A program made the position numbers and the translations under genes. From Acidobacteriota bacterium (GTDB lineage Bacteria; Acidobacteriota; Vicinamibacteria; Vicinamibacterales; 2-12-FULL-66-21), in NCBI GenBank assembly GCA_013817065.1, contig JACDDJ010000167.1, forward strand, positions 1 through 8,298: a DNA stretch of 8,298 nucleotides, given 5' to 3'. Positions 1 through 7,600 of the stretch are shown in pieces. The notes beneath the pieces were generated by a model. It saw only the letters and a program-made list of their open reading frames with translations, was not told the origin of the DNA and did not search any database. The stretch's first letter is position 1; every line of letters starts with the position of its first letter.

Positions 1-2
1 GC

Positions 3-737
3 GTGAACCGCCCGCCGCAGATCTTCCTGATGAACCGGGACGGCACCGGGCAACAGATGCTGGTGAGCCTGACGGGAGGGGCCGCGTTTCCGAGCTTTTC
101 TCACAACGGGGCAAAGCTCTGTTTCCACAGCCAGGCGGCGCCGCGGGATATCTACGTCGTGAACATCGACGGCACGAATCTTATCAATCTGACCGCCCCA
201 CTTCCCGGTGAGCCGGCAGCAGCCGGGGCGAACATCCGTTGCGACTGGTCAGCTAAGAAAAATGCGATCGCATTCACCAGCGATCGTGACGGGGACCAGG
301 ACATCTACGTCGTCGAGGCGGATGGTTCCGGCTTGCGACAACTGACCGACGCAGTCGGCAGCGATGCGAATCCGGCGTTTTCGCCGAAAGGAGACCTCAT
401 CGCCTTTGAAAGCAATCGCGATACGCCGCCCGGAGCCCTCGTTCAGAATCCGGAGATTTACGTGATGAATGCCGACGGCTCGAACCAGGTTCGGCTGACG
501 TTCTTCTTGAACGAGCTGAATCCGAGCAACGTGAACGTCACAAAGCCAACGTGGTCGCCGAAGGGAGACCGCATTTCATTCCACCGCCGCGTGTTACCGA
601 ACGGGCCGGGGACCCGTGGCCACTTGGAGATCTTCACGATGAACAGCGACGGCAGCGACGTCACGCGTCTTACCTTCACGGTGGACCCGGGCTTCAGCGG
701 CTTCCCGAGCTGGGCGAAGTGGTCAACGCCCGAATGA
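3..737 (+). CDS. TolB/WD40-like beta-propeller protein, 5' end missing
   Basis: The frame is open to the left edge, so the first codon shown (GTG at position 3) is probably internal and the N-terminus, with any signal peptide, is outside the window. The visible 244 residues are five repeats of the PD40/TolB propeller type. They start near residues 6, 49, 100, 151 and 209. Each opens with a strand such as DIYVV or EIYVM, then a turn of the form (N/A/S)DG(S/T), then LT, and most then have a (P)xxSPKGDxIAF-like strand. Such propellers usually act in the periplasm or at the outer membrane as binding or scaffold modules. There is no visible catalytic domain, so the role is unknown; a missing N-terminal domain (peptidase, DNA-binding or kinase) is possible. 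It ends 50 bases before the lipoprotein start on the same strand, so the two may be co-transcribed. Family call is firm; function is not. Confidence 0.85.
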   Translation: MNRPPQIFLMNRDGTGQQMLVSLTGGAAFPSFSHNGAKLCFHSQAAPRDIYVVNIDGTNLINLTAPLPGEPAAAGANIRCDWSAKKNAIAFTSDRDGDQDIYVVEADGSGLRQLTDAVGSDANPAFSPKGDLIAFESNRDTPPGALVQNPEIYVMNADGSNQVRLTFFLNELNPSNVNVTKPTWSPKGDRISFHRRVLPNGPGTRGHLEIFTMNSDGSDVTRLTFTVDPGFSGFPSWAKWSTPE

Positions 738-778
738 GTATCGATCACGTCACAAACCGTCACCGACAGGTGGCTGAA

Positions 779-783
779 AGAGG
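779..783 (+). promoter_or_regulatory. Ribosome binding site of the lipoprotein gene
   Basis: AGAGG lies 4 bases before the ATG at 788. It supports this start over the upstream in-frame start near 551, which would overlap the propeller gene by about 190 bases and add 79 residues before a normal lipoprotein signal sequence. Confidence 0.55.
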
Positions 784-787
784 CTTT

Positions 788-1636
788 ATGAAGCGTGTGA
801 CCCAAAGCGCCGTGACGAGACTCGCGCTCGCTGGAATCGCGAGTGGACTGACGCTCTGGACGGCCGGCTGCGGCGGAGGCGGTGGTACGACGCCCACCGC
901 TCCGTCAACAACGCCGACGGTGACGCCGCCCGCACCGTCGGCACCGCTCGTCGCGTCGGGAGACAATTGGAGCTTCAGGTTCAACGGACTCACCGGCGTG
1001 GGAGTGACCTCTGGTTACGCGAACGCGGCGCCTCTCGGCGCACTGGAAGGCAGTTTCGATGCGGCGGGAAGTTCCATCACCGCCGTCATGCAGCCCTACG
1101 GCAACTGCTTGCGTGGAGACACCACCAGGCTCTACTTCCGGGGCACGCGCACTGGCGCCGCTATCAGCTTGACGACGCAGGCGACCACCGGCGAATCGGT
1201 TTCCATCAACGCCACGTTGTCAGCCTCGGGCGACACGCTGCAGGGGACCTATTCGCTCAGCGGCGGCTGCAGCGGTGGGGCCAGCGGTGCCATCACGGGT
1301 CAGCGCGTCAACCTTTCCGGGCTATGGCGTGGAACGATGGGCAATATTCCGATGGAGGTTGATCTCGCGATGGCAACGACGCCGGATGCCGACGGCCCCA
1401 ACTACGTTCTTTCGGGAGCGGTAAGGTTCTCCAACACGCAGTGTTTCCCAACGGCGGTGATCACGCGGCGTGGGCGAGGCCGCGTCCTCTTTCCAGACAT
1501 CGTCGGGACGACGCAGCGTCTCGAGCTCATCGCCGAAGTGGACGCAGATTTGTCGACCATGTCCATCGTGTCGGTCCTGGTGGCAGGCACGTGCCCCGAA
1601 CTCTCGTCGACCAATGGCCGCCTCGTCCGCCAATAG
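788..1636 (+). CDS. Putative outer-membrane lipoprotein with two similar modules
   Basis: A 282-residue protein I do not recognise as a named family. Residues 1-27 form a lipoprotein signal sequence: basic KR at 2-3, hydrophobic stretch 12-24, then TAGC with the lipidated Cys at 28. Thr at -3 is not the usual Leu, so the lipobox is imperfect. Cys28 is followed by five Gly and a Pro/Thr/Ser-rich linker to about residue 56; Gly at +2 (not Asp) fits outer-membrane sorting. The mature part looks like two related modules, about 58-174 and 177-282. Each has an early Trp (61, 180), a LxG strand (86-88, 208-210), a first Cys (107, 219), beta-rich sequence and a second Cys (161, 269), about 50-54 residues apart, which could form one disulfide per module. 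The start is set by the signal sequence and the SD. It follows the propeller gene by 50 bases and is the last rightward gene before the convergent junction. Binding or structural role is possible; no enzymatic motif seen. Confidence 0.8.
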   Translation: MKRVTQSAVTRLALAGIASGLTLWTAGCGGGGGTTPTAPSTTPTVTPPAPSAPLVASGDNWSFRFNGLTGVGVTSGYANAAPLGALEGSFDAAGSSITAVMQPYGNCLRGDTTRLYFRGTRTGAAISLTTQATTGESVSINATLSASGDTLQGTYSLSGGCSGGASGAITGQRVNLSGLWRGTMGNIPMEVDLAMATTPDADGPNYVLSGAVRFSNTQCFPTAVITRRGRGRVLFPDIVGTTQRLELIAEVDADLSTMSIVSVLVAGTCPELSSTNGRLVRQ

Positions 1637-1809
1637 CGCGAGAAGCGGTTTTTACACCGTTACATGATCGTAGCTGGACGACCTGGCGCTTCTCAACGAT
1701 GTCGCTAGACGACGCCGTAATCTCCCATCGCATGGTGCCTTCACAGACATGACTCTTTCATAGACGCCGTCTCTTTCCTTGTGCCACCGGACAATTCCAG
1801 GCCCGGTGA
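1637..1809. other. Convergent intergenic region
   Basis: A 173-base gap between the lipoprotein stop and the phoD stop, which face each other. It should hold the ends of both transcripts. I see only weak structure: GAGAAGCG at 1640-1647 is repeated inverted at 1687-1694, a T5 run lies at 1649-1653, and CACCGG/CCGGTG at 1785-1790 and 1803-1808 can pair next to the phoD stop. None has the strong stem plus T-run of a clear intrinsic terminator. No credible gene is seen here. Confidence 0.5.
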
Positions 1810-3429
1810 CTACCTGGGCGGGAGCTCGACCGAGTAGAGGACCTTGCCGGCGAGATTCCGCAAGGCGACAGTGATGGCTCGCGTTCGCGCGTCGATCGTC
1901 ATCGTCCCGAAGAACTGCAGGCTGTCACTGGGCGGGCGATTCGGTTTCGTCGAGGCGGACGTCCCGGTGAACTTCACCTCCGGGCCGAAGGTCTTGTCCA
2001 TGGCGTTCGGCGCAAAGGTGCCGGCGTTGAGCGGGCCGGCGACAAACTCCCAGAACGGGTCGAACTCGGTGAACACGGCGCGCGACGGATCGTAGTGGTG
2101 CGCGGCGCAATAGTGCACGTCCGCCGTCACCCACACGACGTTGCGGATCTTCTGATCACGGATGAACCGCAGCAGATTCGCGATCTCGAGCTCGCGGCCG
2201 AGCGGGGTGCCAGGCTCGCCGTTGGCGACGGCTTCGTAGAAGGTCGGACCGTCGCGTACGACGACGCCGATTGGAAGGTCGCTGGCGATGACTTTCCAGG
2301 TGGCGCGGCTGGCGGCGAGACGGGCCTTCAGGGTGGCGAGCTGTGATGCGCCGAACAGTGCCGACTTCTTGTCCAGCACGGTCTGCAGGTTCTCACTGTT
2401 TGCGCCACGATAACTTCTCAAGTCGAGTGCAAAGATGTCCACCAGCGGACCGTACGGCACGACGCGGTGGATGCGCTCGGGATCGGAAGCATCCGGGGTG
2501 ATCGGCTGGTATTCGAGAAAGGCGCGCCGCGCCCGCGCCGCCAGCAGCGCGGCGCTCTTCACCGTGTAGCGGTCGTCGCGCGAGAGGTCCCGCTCCCAGT
2601 ACCAATTGTCGCGGACCTCGTGGTCGTCCCACATCACCACCTGCGACACCTCGGCATTGAAGCGGCGCATGTGGTCGTCGAGCAGGTTGTATTGGTAGTT
2701 GCCGCGGAACTCGTCCAGCGTCTCGGCCGCCTTGGACTTCGCCTCCGTGACGATGTTCTTCCAGATGCTGCCGTCGTCCAGTTTCACCTCAGCAACCAGC
2801 GGCTGGTCGGCGTAGATCGTGTCGCCGCAGTGGATGAACACGTCCGGCTGCGCCGCCCGCATCGTCTCGTAGAGTCGAAGGCCGCCCCATTCCGGGTTGA
2901 TGCCCCAGCCCTGGCCGACGGTGTCGGCCGACCAGGCGAGCGTCACATTGCGCGTGGCACCGGCAGCTGCGGGCGTTATCAAGCTGCCCTGCAACGGCAG
3001 GCTCCACTGCCGGATATCGGCGAGATCCTGGAAGAGAACGCGGTAGAAGATGCGCTGACCGGGAGGCAGACCGTCGAGGACGACTCGCCCGGTGAAGTCT
3101 GTCGTCTCGAGTGCCGCGGGGCCGGGGACCCGAAGCGGACGATCGAAGCGCTCGGTCGTCGAGTACTCGACGAACATGCGCGCGGCGCGATCGGCACGGC
3201 TCCAGATAACGGCGCGGCCAGCGGTGACGTCACCCGAAGCGACGCCCTGGGGAATCGCGACGCGCGACGAAGCGGCGGGAATGATCGCGGGGGCCTGGCC
3301 GGCCCACGCCGTGGTCGTGCCGGCGCCAGTCTTCAGTGCCACCGCGATGGCGCCGGCTGAGAGCGAGCGACGGAAGAACGTCCGCCGGTCGATGCGGCCC
3401 GGCGTGTCGTCGTTCACTTCGTCGTTCAC
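1810..3429 (-). CDS. phoD: Tat-exported PhoD-type alkaline phosphatase/phosphodiesterase
   Basis: A 539-residue metallophosphatase of the PhoD family, expected to cleave phosphate mono- or diesters outside the cytoplasm. The N-terminus has a Tat motif, DRRTFFRR at 14-21, then a hydrophobic stretch and a likely AWA cleavage site near 41-43. A PhoD N-terminal beta domain covers about 59-150 (GVASGDVTAGRAVIWSRAD), and the catalytic domain about 162-510. Visible active-site motifs are HCGDTIYADQP (200-210), MWDDHEVRDNWYW (266-278) and VTADVHYCAAHHYDP (434-448). FDPFWEFVAGPLNAG follows (456-470). Where Bacillus PhoD has ASCQ with its iron-ligand Cys, this protein reads WSADT (166-170), so Asp169 appears to replace Cys. 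The start is GTG at 3429, backed by AGGA 4 bases upstream; a second in-frame GTG at 3417 is possible but has no SD at normal spacing. It lies 16 bases after the peptidase stop. The exact substrate cannot be read from sequence. Confidence 0.93.
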   Translation of the reverse strand: MNDEVNDDTPGRIDRRTFFRRSLSAGAIAVALKTGAGTTTAWAGQAPAIIPAASSRVAIPQGVASGDVTAGRAVIWSRADRAARMFVEYSTTERFDRPLRVPGPAALETTDFTGRVVLDGLPPGQRIFYRVLFQDLADIRQWSLPLQGSLITPAAAGATRNVTLAWSADTVGQGWGINPEWGGLRLYETMRAAQPDVFIHCGDTIYADQPLVAEVKLDDGSIWKNIVTEAKSKAAETLDEFRGNYQYNLLDDHMRRFNAEVSQVVMWDDHEVRDNWYWERDLSRDDRYTVKSAALLAARARRAFLEYQPITPDASDPERIHRVVPYGPLVDIFALDLRSYRGANSENLQTVLDKKSALFGASQLATLKARLAASRATWKVIASDLPIGVVVRDGPTFYEAVANGEPGTPLGRELEIANLLRFIRDQKIRNVVWVTADVHYCAAHHYDPSRAVFTEFDPFWEFVAGPLNAGTFAPNAMDKTFGPEVKFTGTSASTKPNRPPSDSLQFFGTMTIDARTRAITVALRNLAGKVLYSVELPPR

Positions 3430-3431
3430 TT
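3408..3431 (-). repeat. 12-bp tandem duplication over the phoD start
   Basis: Two identical 12-mers, 3408-3419 and 3420-3431, lie head to tail. In the minus-strand reading they give AAGTGAACGACG twice, so the protein begins MNDEVNDD and two in-frame GTG codons (3429 and 3417) exist. The multiple of three keeps the frame. Confidence 0.9.
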
Positions 3432-3449
3432 GATCCTGGCGGGGTTCAC
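3429..3449 (-). other. Seven-codon mini-ORF linking peptidase and phoD
   Basis: From GTG at 3449-3447 the reading is M(V)-N-P-A-R-I-K then TGA at 3428-3426. Its GTG overlaps the peptidase TGA (GTGA), and its TGA overlaps the phoD GTG (GTGA). It repeats the PARIK tail of the peptidase because of the 20-bp duplication. The listed interval is the sense part. It may simply be a by-product of the duplication; there is only a weak CGGA ahead of it. Translation is not shown. Confidence 0.35.
3434..3437 (-). promoter_or_regulatory. Ribosome binding site of phoD
   Basis: Minus-strand AGGA sits 4 bases before the GTG at 3429. The matching place in the other 20-bp repeat copy reads CGGA. Confidence 0.5.
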
Positions 3450-4558
3450 TTGATCCGGGCGGGAACCGTTCCGAGTTCCTTTGCCGAGGGCACGCCGGCG
3501 AGCGTTTCTGCCTTGGACACCGCGCGCACGATCGCTTCGGCCATCGCCTCGGCGGCGAGTGCGCCGATGAGCGTGGGATTTGCCTGGCCGTCCCATCGGC
3601 CGGTGGCCAGCGCGAACACCGTGTCGCCGTCCCCGGTGGTGTGCGACGGATTGATCGCCCGCGCGAACCCGTCGTCGGCCATCAGGGCGACGCGGTTGAC
3701 TTCCGCCTTGGTGAGACGGGCATTGGTGGCGACGAGACCGATGGTTGTTGCTTCACCGGCGCGAGGTGGCGTGCGGCGCCCGAGCTCCCCGGATCGCAAC
3801 AGCTTGCGGACGTCGGCGAGCGACTTGCCGTCCTCGGTGCGGACGCCGGCCACCACCTGCCCGGTCGTCGGGTCGATGATGTCGCCGACGGCGTTGACCG
3901 CGACAATCGCCGCCACGATCAGACCAGTCGGCAGGGTGATGGAAGCTGACCCAAGACCGCCTTTCATCGGGCGGCCTCCCATCTTGCCCACCGTCGCGCC
4001 GGCGCCGGCGCCGACGTTGCCTTCGGCAACAGGTGCGTAGCTGGCCGCCTCGGTGGCCTTGTAGCCGCAGTCGGCGGTCGGACGGACCGTCGGCTTGTTG
4101 CCGAAGGGCAGATCGAACAGGATGGCGGACGGCACGATCGGCACCACGCCGGCTCCACCCACCGGCCAGCCGATCTTCTTTTCTTCGAGCCAGCGGACCG
4201 TTCCCATCCTCGCATCGAGACCGTATGCGCTCCCGCCCGAGAGAACGACGGCGTTGACCTTGTCGACCATGTTCAGCGGATCGAGCAGGTCTGTCTCACT
4301 GGTTCCGGGTGCGCCGCCGCGCTGAGAGACGCCGCCGGCGACACCTTCGCCATCCACGAGAATGACCGTGCAGCCGGTCGACCGCTCGGTGAGCGTGTGG
4401 TGTCCAACCTTGATCCCGTGGACCTCGGTGAGCCCTCGTCCCCCGGTTGGTTTCAAGGCGGTTGGTGCGCTCACCTGCCCCTGAACGGGGGGCGCCTGGG
4501 CGGCTGGCAATACGGCGAGAGCCGCCAGGGCGCACGGAAGGATAAGAAGGGTTCGCAT
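3446..4558 (-). CDS. Exported P1 family (S58, DmpA-type) aminopeptidase
   Basis: About 370 residues, close to the usual length for DmpA/BapA-type N-terminal-nucleophile hydrolases, which self-cleave at a Gly-Ser bond and release N-terminal residues from small peptides, amides or beta-peptides. Numbered from the GTG at 4561, family blocks are LTEVHGIKVGHHTL (44-57), GCTVILVDG (63-71), VVLSGGSAYGLDA (105-117), GNVGAGAGATVGK (181-193), GGLGSASITLPTGLIVAAIVAVNAVGDI (starting at 201), TTIGLVATNARLTKAE (272-287) and DGDTVFALATG (311-321). The likely cleavage site and nucleophile are Gly204 and Ser205. A hydrophobic N-terminus ending near AQA suggests Sec export, unlike the cytosolic DmpA prototype. 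Two adjacent starts are possible, ATG at 4558 (used here) and GTG at 4561. GGGAG at 4571-4575 is 12 bases from the ATG but 9 from the GTG, so the GTG is quite possible. The gene follows the receptor by 90 bases and precedes phoD by 16. Family call is firm; substrate is unknown. Confidence 0.93.
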   Translation of the reverse strand: MRTLLILPCALAALAVLPAAQAPPVQGQVSAPTALKPTGGRGLTEVHGIKVGHHTLTERSTGCTVILVDGEGVAGGVSQRGGAPGTSETDLLDPLNMVDKVNAVVLSGGSAYGLDARMGTVRWLEEKKIGWPVGGAGVVPIVPSAILFDLPFGNKPTVRPTADCGYKATEAASYAPVAEGNVGAGAGATVGKMGGRPMKGGLGSASITLPTGLIVAAIVAVNAVGDIIDPTTGQVVAGVRTEDGKSLADVRKLLRSGELGRRTPPRAGEATTIGLVATNARLTKAEVNRVALMADDGFARAINPSHTTGDGDTVFALATGRWDGQANPTLIGALAAEAMAEAIVRAVSKAETLAGVPSAKELGTVPARIK

Positions 4559-4568
4559 CACTCAGGTT

Positions 4569-4640
4569 AACTCCCAACTCCCAACTCCCAACTCCCAACT
4601 CCGAGTTGTTTTGGGAGTTGGGAGTTGGGAATTGGGAGTT
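4569..4640 (-). repeat. Heptamer tandem repeat forming a long inverted repeat
   Basis: On the plus strand AACTCCC is repeated from 4569 (four full copies to 4596 plus a 6-base fifth to 4602). After a short spacer the complement GGGAGTT runs four times at 4613-4640, with one variant, GGGAATT at 4627-4633. The 28-base arms 4569-4596 and 4613-4640 pair with one mismatch around a 16-base loop. It fills nearly all of the gap between the receptor stop and the peptidase start. Minus-strand RNA would carry the GGGAGTT arm next to the peptidase start, with no U-run after the stem, so it is not a standard intrinsic terminator. Confidence 0.95.
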
Positions 4641-4648
4641 ATCGATCC

Positions 4649-7600
4649 TCAGAACAAGTATTTGACTCCGAACTGAATGACGCGGCCGTCCTGTGCGGAC
4701 GTGATTCGGCCGAAGTCGGGCGCGTTGATCGCGCCGACCGGGTTGTTGAAGCGCACCTGGTTGAACGCGTTGAACGCCTCGAAGCGCAGCTGGATCCGAT
4801 GGGCACCGGTGAGCGCGATGTTCTTGAACAGCGACAGGTCGGCCGAGGCAAAGCCCGGCCCACGGGTGATGTTTCGTTCGGCGTTGCCCGGCCGGTCACC
4901 GGTCTGCGCCTGTGGCCGGCGGACGAAGCAGGACGTGTTGAACCACTGCACGACCGTGTTGGGGGCATCGCCGTTGGGATCGCAGGTCATGTCCGGACGG
5001 TTAACGAGCTGCTGACGCGTCGCGACCGAGTCGGTCACGACCACTGGGAAGCCGGTCTGCTTCTGGATGATGCCGTTCACCTGCCAGCCGCCGAGCACGT
5101 GACGGAGAACGGTGCCCATGTTGCCGGGGGGCGGCAGCTCCGCACCGAAGCTGACAACGAAGCGGTGCCGCACGTCGAACAGGGCGTTGCCCCATTCGAA
5201 GTCGAGCGCGCGCTCGATCGAGGCCTCGTCGCCGATGGTCACCGGCAACACCGGCCGCGGCTCGCCGCCGATGTTGAGGCCCGACACGTGGTCCTTGGCA
5301 TACCCGAGCGTGTAGGCGGCCAGGAAATTCAGTCCGCTCGTCGGTCGCATCCGCACGCTAGCCTGGAGCGAGTCGTACTTCGACTCGGCTACCGAGAACG
5401 TCGGCCGCACCAGTGAGAACGCCGGGAAGACCCGACGGCCGGCTGCAATGTCGAACGGGTTCACTTCCATGAACATCGGCAGGTTCCGCCCGCGCGATCC
5501 GACGTAACCGATCTCGGTGCCGATGTTGTTACCGACCTGGTGCTGGATGGTGGCGTTGAAGTGATAGGCGTACGGGGTCTGGAAATCCTCGGCCCAGCCG
5601 ATGATGATCAGCCCGCCTGGGAACCGGCTGCCGCTGCCGGTGATCGAATCGATCGGGTTCGCGAAAGTGATCGCGGCTGGCGAGTTCACCTCGACAAGGG
5701 GCGTGAATGGCGGTGCGAGCACGCCGCTCTGAAAGAAGTCGCCCTGGCCGGCCAGTGCGTCGTAGAAGACGCCCCAGGCTGCACGGATGGCGGTACGGCC
5801 CCGGCCAAATGGATCGTAGACGAGGCCGAGACGCGGCGCGAAGTTGTTCTTGTCGGTCGCGTAGGTGCCATCCGGGATGCCCGGGTCACCCGGGTAGACG
5901 AGGTTAAGCGGTGCGTCGGGGAAACGGACCGACTGTTGACCGGGGTGGAAGGCGTTGAGCGCCCCGTTCTTGTCCTCGAAGGGCTGCGCCAGCTCATAGC
6001 GCAATCCCGCGGTGACGGTGAGATTCGACGCCGGGCGCCATTCGTCCTGGGCGTAGCCGGCATAGAGATAGCCGACGCCGTCCTGCGCCTGGTTAGTCGT
6101 CGTCCTGCGGAACTGACCCGGCAGGCCGAGGAGGAAGTCCGCCGCGGCATTGCCGCTGCGCGCTCCCGTGAACGTGAAGTCGCCGTTCGGCCGGTTGATG
6201 AACGCGATCAGCATGTGCTCGCGGCGCATGTCGAAACCGAACTTCATGCTGTGGGCGCCGCGCGTCCAGATGAAGTCGTCGGTGAACTGGAACACGTCGT
6301 TGCCGCGCTGCACGAACGGCTGCGCCGGGTCGCCGAGCGTCGGGAAGCCTGAGATCACGATCGAGGCGAGACCCTGCGCCAGCGCGTTCGTGTTCGGTAC
6401 GTTGATACCGAAATCCTCGTTCCGCAGACCACTGGTGACGGCCGGCCGCGCATCGATCTTGTTATAGGAGACTCGCGCCACGTTGAACGCGTTGGTCGAC
6501 AGGATCATCGTGTGCGATCCCATGTAGTCGCTGAGTGTCGATTTGGACGTGTTGCCGATCGGCGTGGTGATCGGCGGCGTCACGGCGTCCGTCTTGGTGA
6601 GCATGTAGCGGCCGAGGACGGTCTGGCGATCGCTGATCTGGAAATCGACGCGGCCGCCGAACGAATTCCGCTCATCCTCGGTCTCGGGTGAGATCACGTA
6701 GCGATTCGTGCCGGAGTTCGGCAGCGGGATGAACTCATTCATCAGTGCGACAGCAATGGGGCTCAGACGGTTCTGCGGGATCGTGTTGTTCGGGAACGGC
6801 TGCCCCGTGAGCGGGTCACGGATGGTCGTGCTGCCGAAGTTGCCGGCGCGCTGCGCCTCGGTCAGGACCAGGATGTTCGCCGTGTTGCCGCGGGTCTGGC
6901 GGTAGCCTTCGTAATAGCCGAACCCGAACATCCGGTCCCGCACCAGCGGTCCGCCGAGGGCCGCCCCGAACTGGTTCTGCTTCAGCTTCGGCTTTTCCGG
7001 CGTCGCCGGTGCGAAGAAGTTCCGCGCCTGCAGGGCATCATCGCGGTTGAACTCCCACGCCGCACCGTGCAGCACGTTGGTGCCCGCCTTGGTGACGACG
7101 TTCACCACCGATCCCGAGTTACGGCCGTACTCGGCGCTGTAGGAGTGCGTCTGGATCTTGAATTCCTGGATCGCGTCGGGGGGCGGGCGCATGACGAAGC
7201 CGGTGTTGAAGGTGTCGTTGTTGCTGGCGCCGTCGAGCAGGAAGTTGTTCGACTGGTTGCGCATGCCGTTGACGCTGAAGCCCGACGTGGTGGCGCCGAA
7301 GCCGCCCGGGGTCGCATCGCCGGCGGCGCCGCCGAGCGCCGGCGGGGGAGCGACGACGCCGGGGATAAGCGTGCCGAGCTGTGTGAAATTGCGGCCGTTG
7401 AGTGGCAGCTCAACGATCTTCTTTTGGTCGATGACCGTGCCGAGCGAGGCGCTCGCCGTCTCGACGAGCGGTGCGTCGGCCGTCACCTTGACGGACTCCT
7501 CGAGCCCGCCTACCGTGAGCGCCAGGTCAACGCGTGATGTGCTCTCAACCGTGACCCGGACGCCTTCGCGCAGCGTGACGCGGAAACCCTGAAGCGTCGC

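Larger units (their letters stand above)
3424..3463 (-). repeat. 20-bp tandem duplication at the peptidase-phoD junction
   Basis: Two head-to-tail 20-mers, 3424-3443 and 3444-3463, differ at one base (T at 3437, G at 3457). The upstream copy in minus-strand reading holds the last codons and TGA stop of the peptidase; the downstream copy holds the phoD GTG. The single difference changes CGGA to AGGA, which is the SD-like element of phoD. Confidence 0.93.

Noticed and set aside
551..787. Upstream extension of the lipoprotein frame to a start near 551
   Set aside because: It would overlap the propeller gene by about 190 bases and bury the lipoprotein signal sequence 79 residues in; the ATG at 788 has an SD and a proper signal peptide.
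1627..1653. Possible intrinsic terminator of the lipoprotein gene (CCGC...GCGG then T5)
   Set aside because: Only a 4-bp stem with a 14-base loop; too weak to call.
1785..1808. CACCGG/CCGGTG inverted repeat after the phoD stop
   Set aside because: 6-bp stem with no T-run on the phoD-sense strand; may be chance.
2467..3360. A 297-codon plus-strand open frame opposite phoD
   Set aside because: Arg/Val/Ala-rich shadow of a strongly conserved gene in GC-rich DNA; no family motif.
4569..4640. CRISPR array or insertion-sequence end
   Set aside because: Units are 7 bases with no spacers, and there is no transposase or target duplication near the repeat.
4625..6352. Plus-strand open frames of 263 and 270 codons opposite the receptor gene
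   Set aside because: Low-complexity antisense translations of the receptor; no recognisable domain and no convincing start site.
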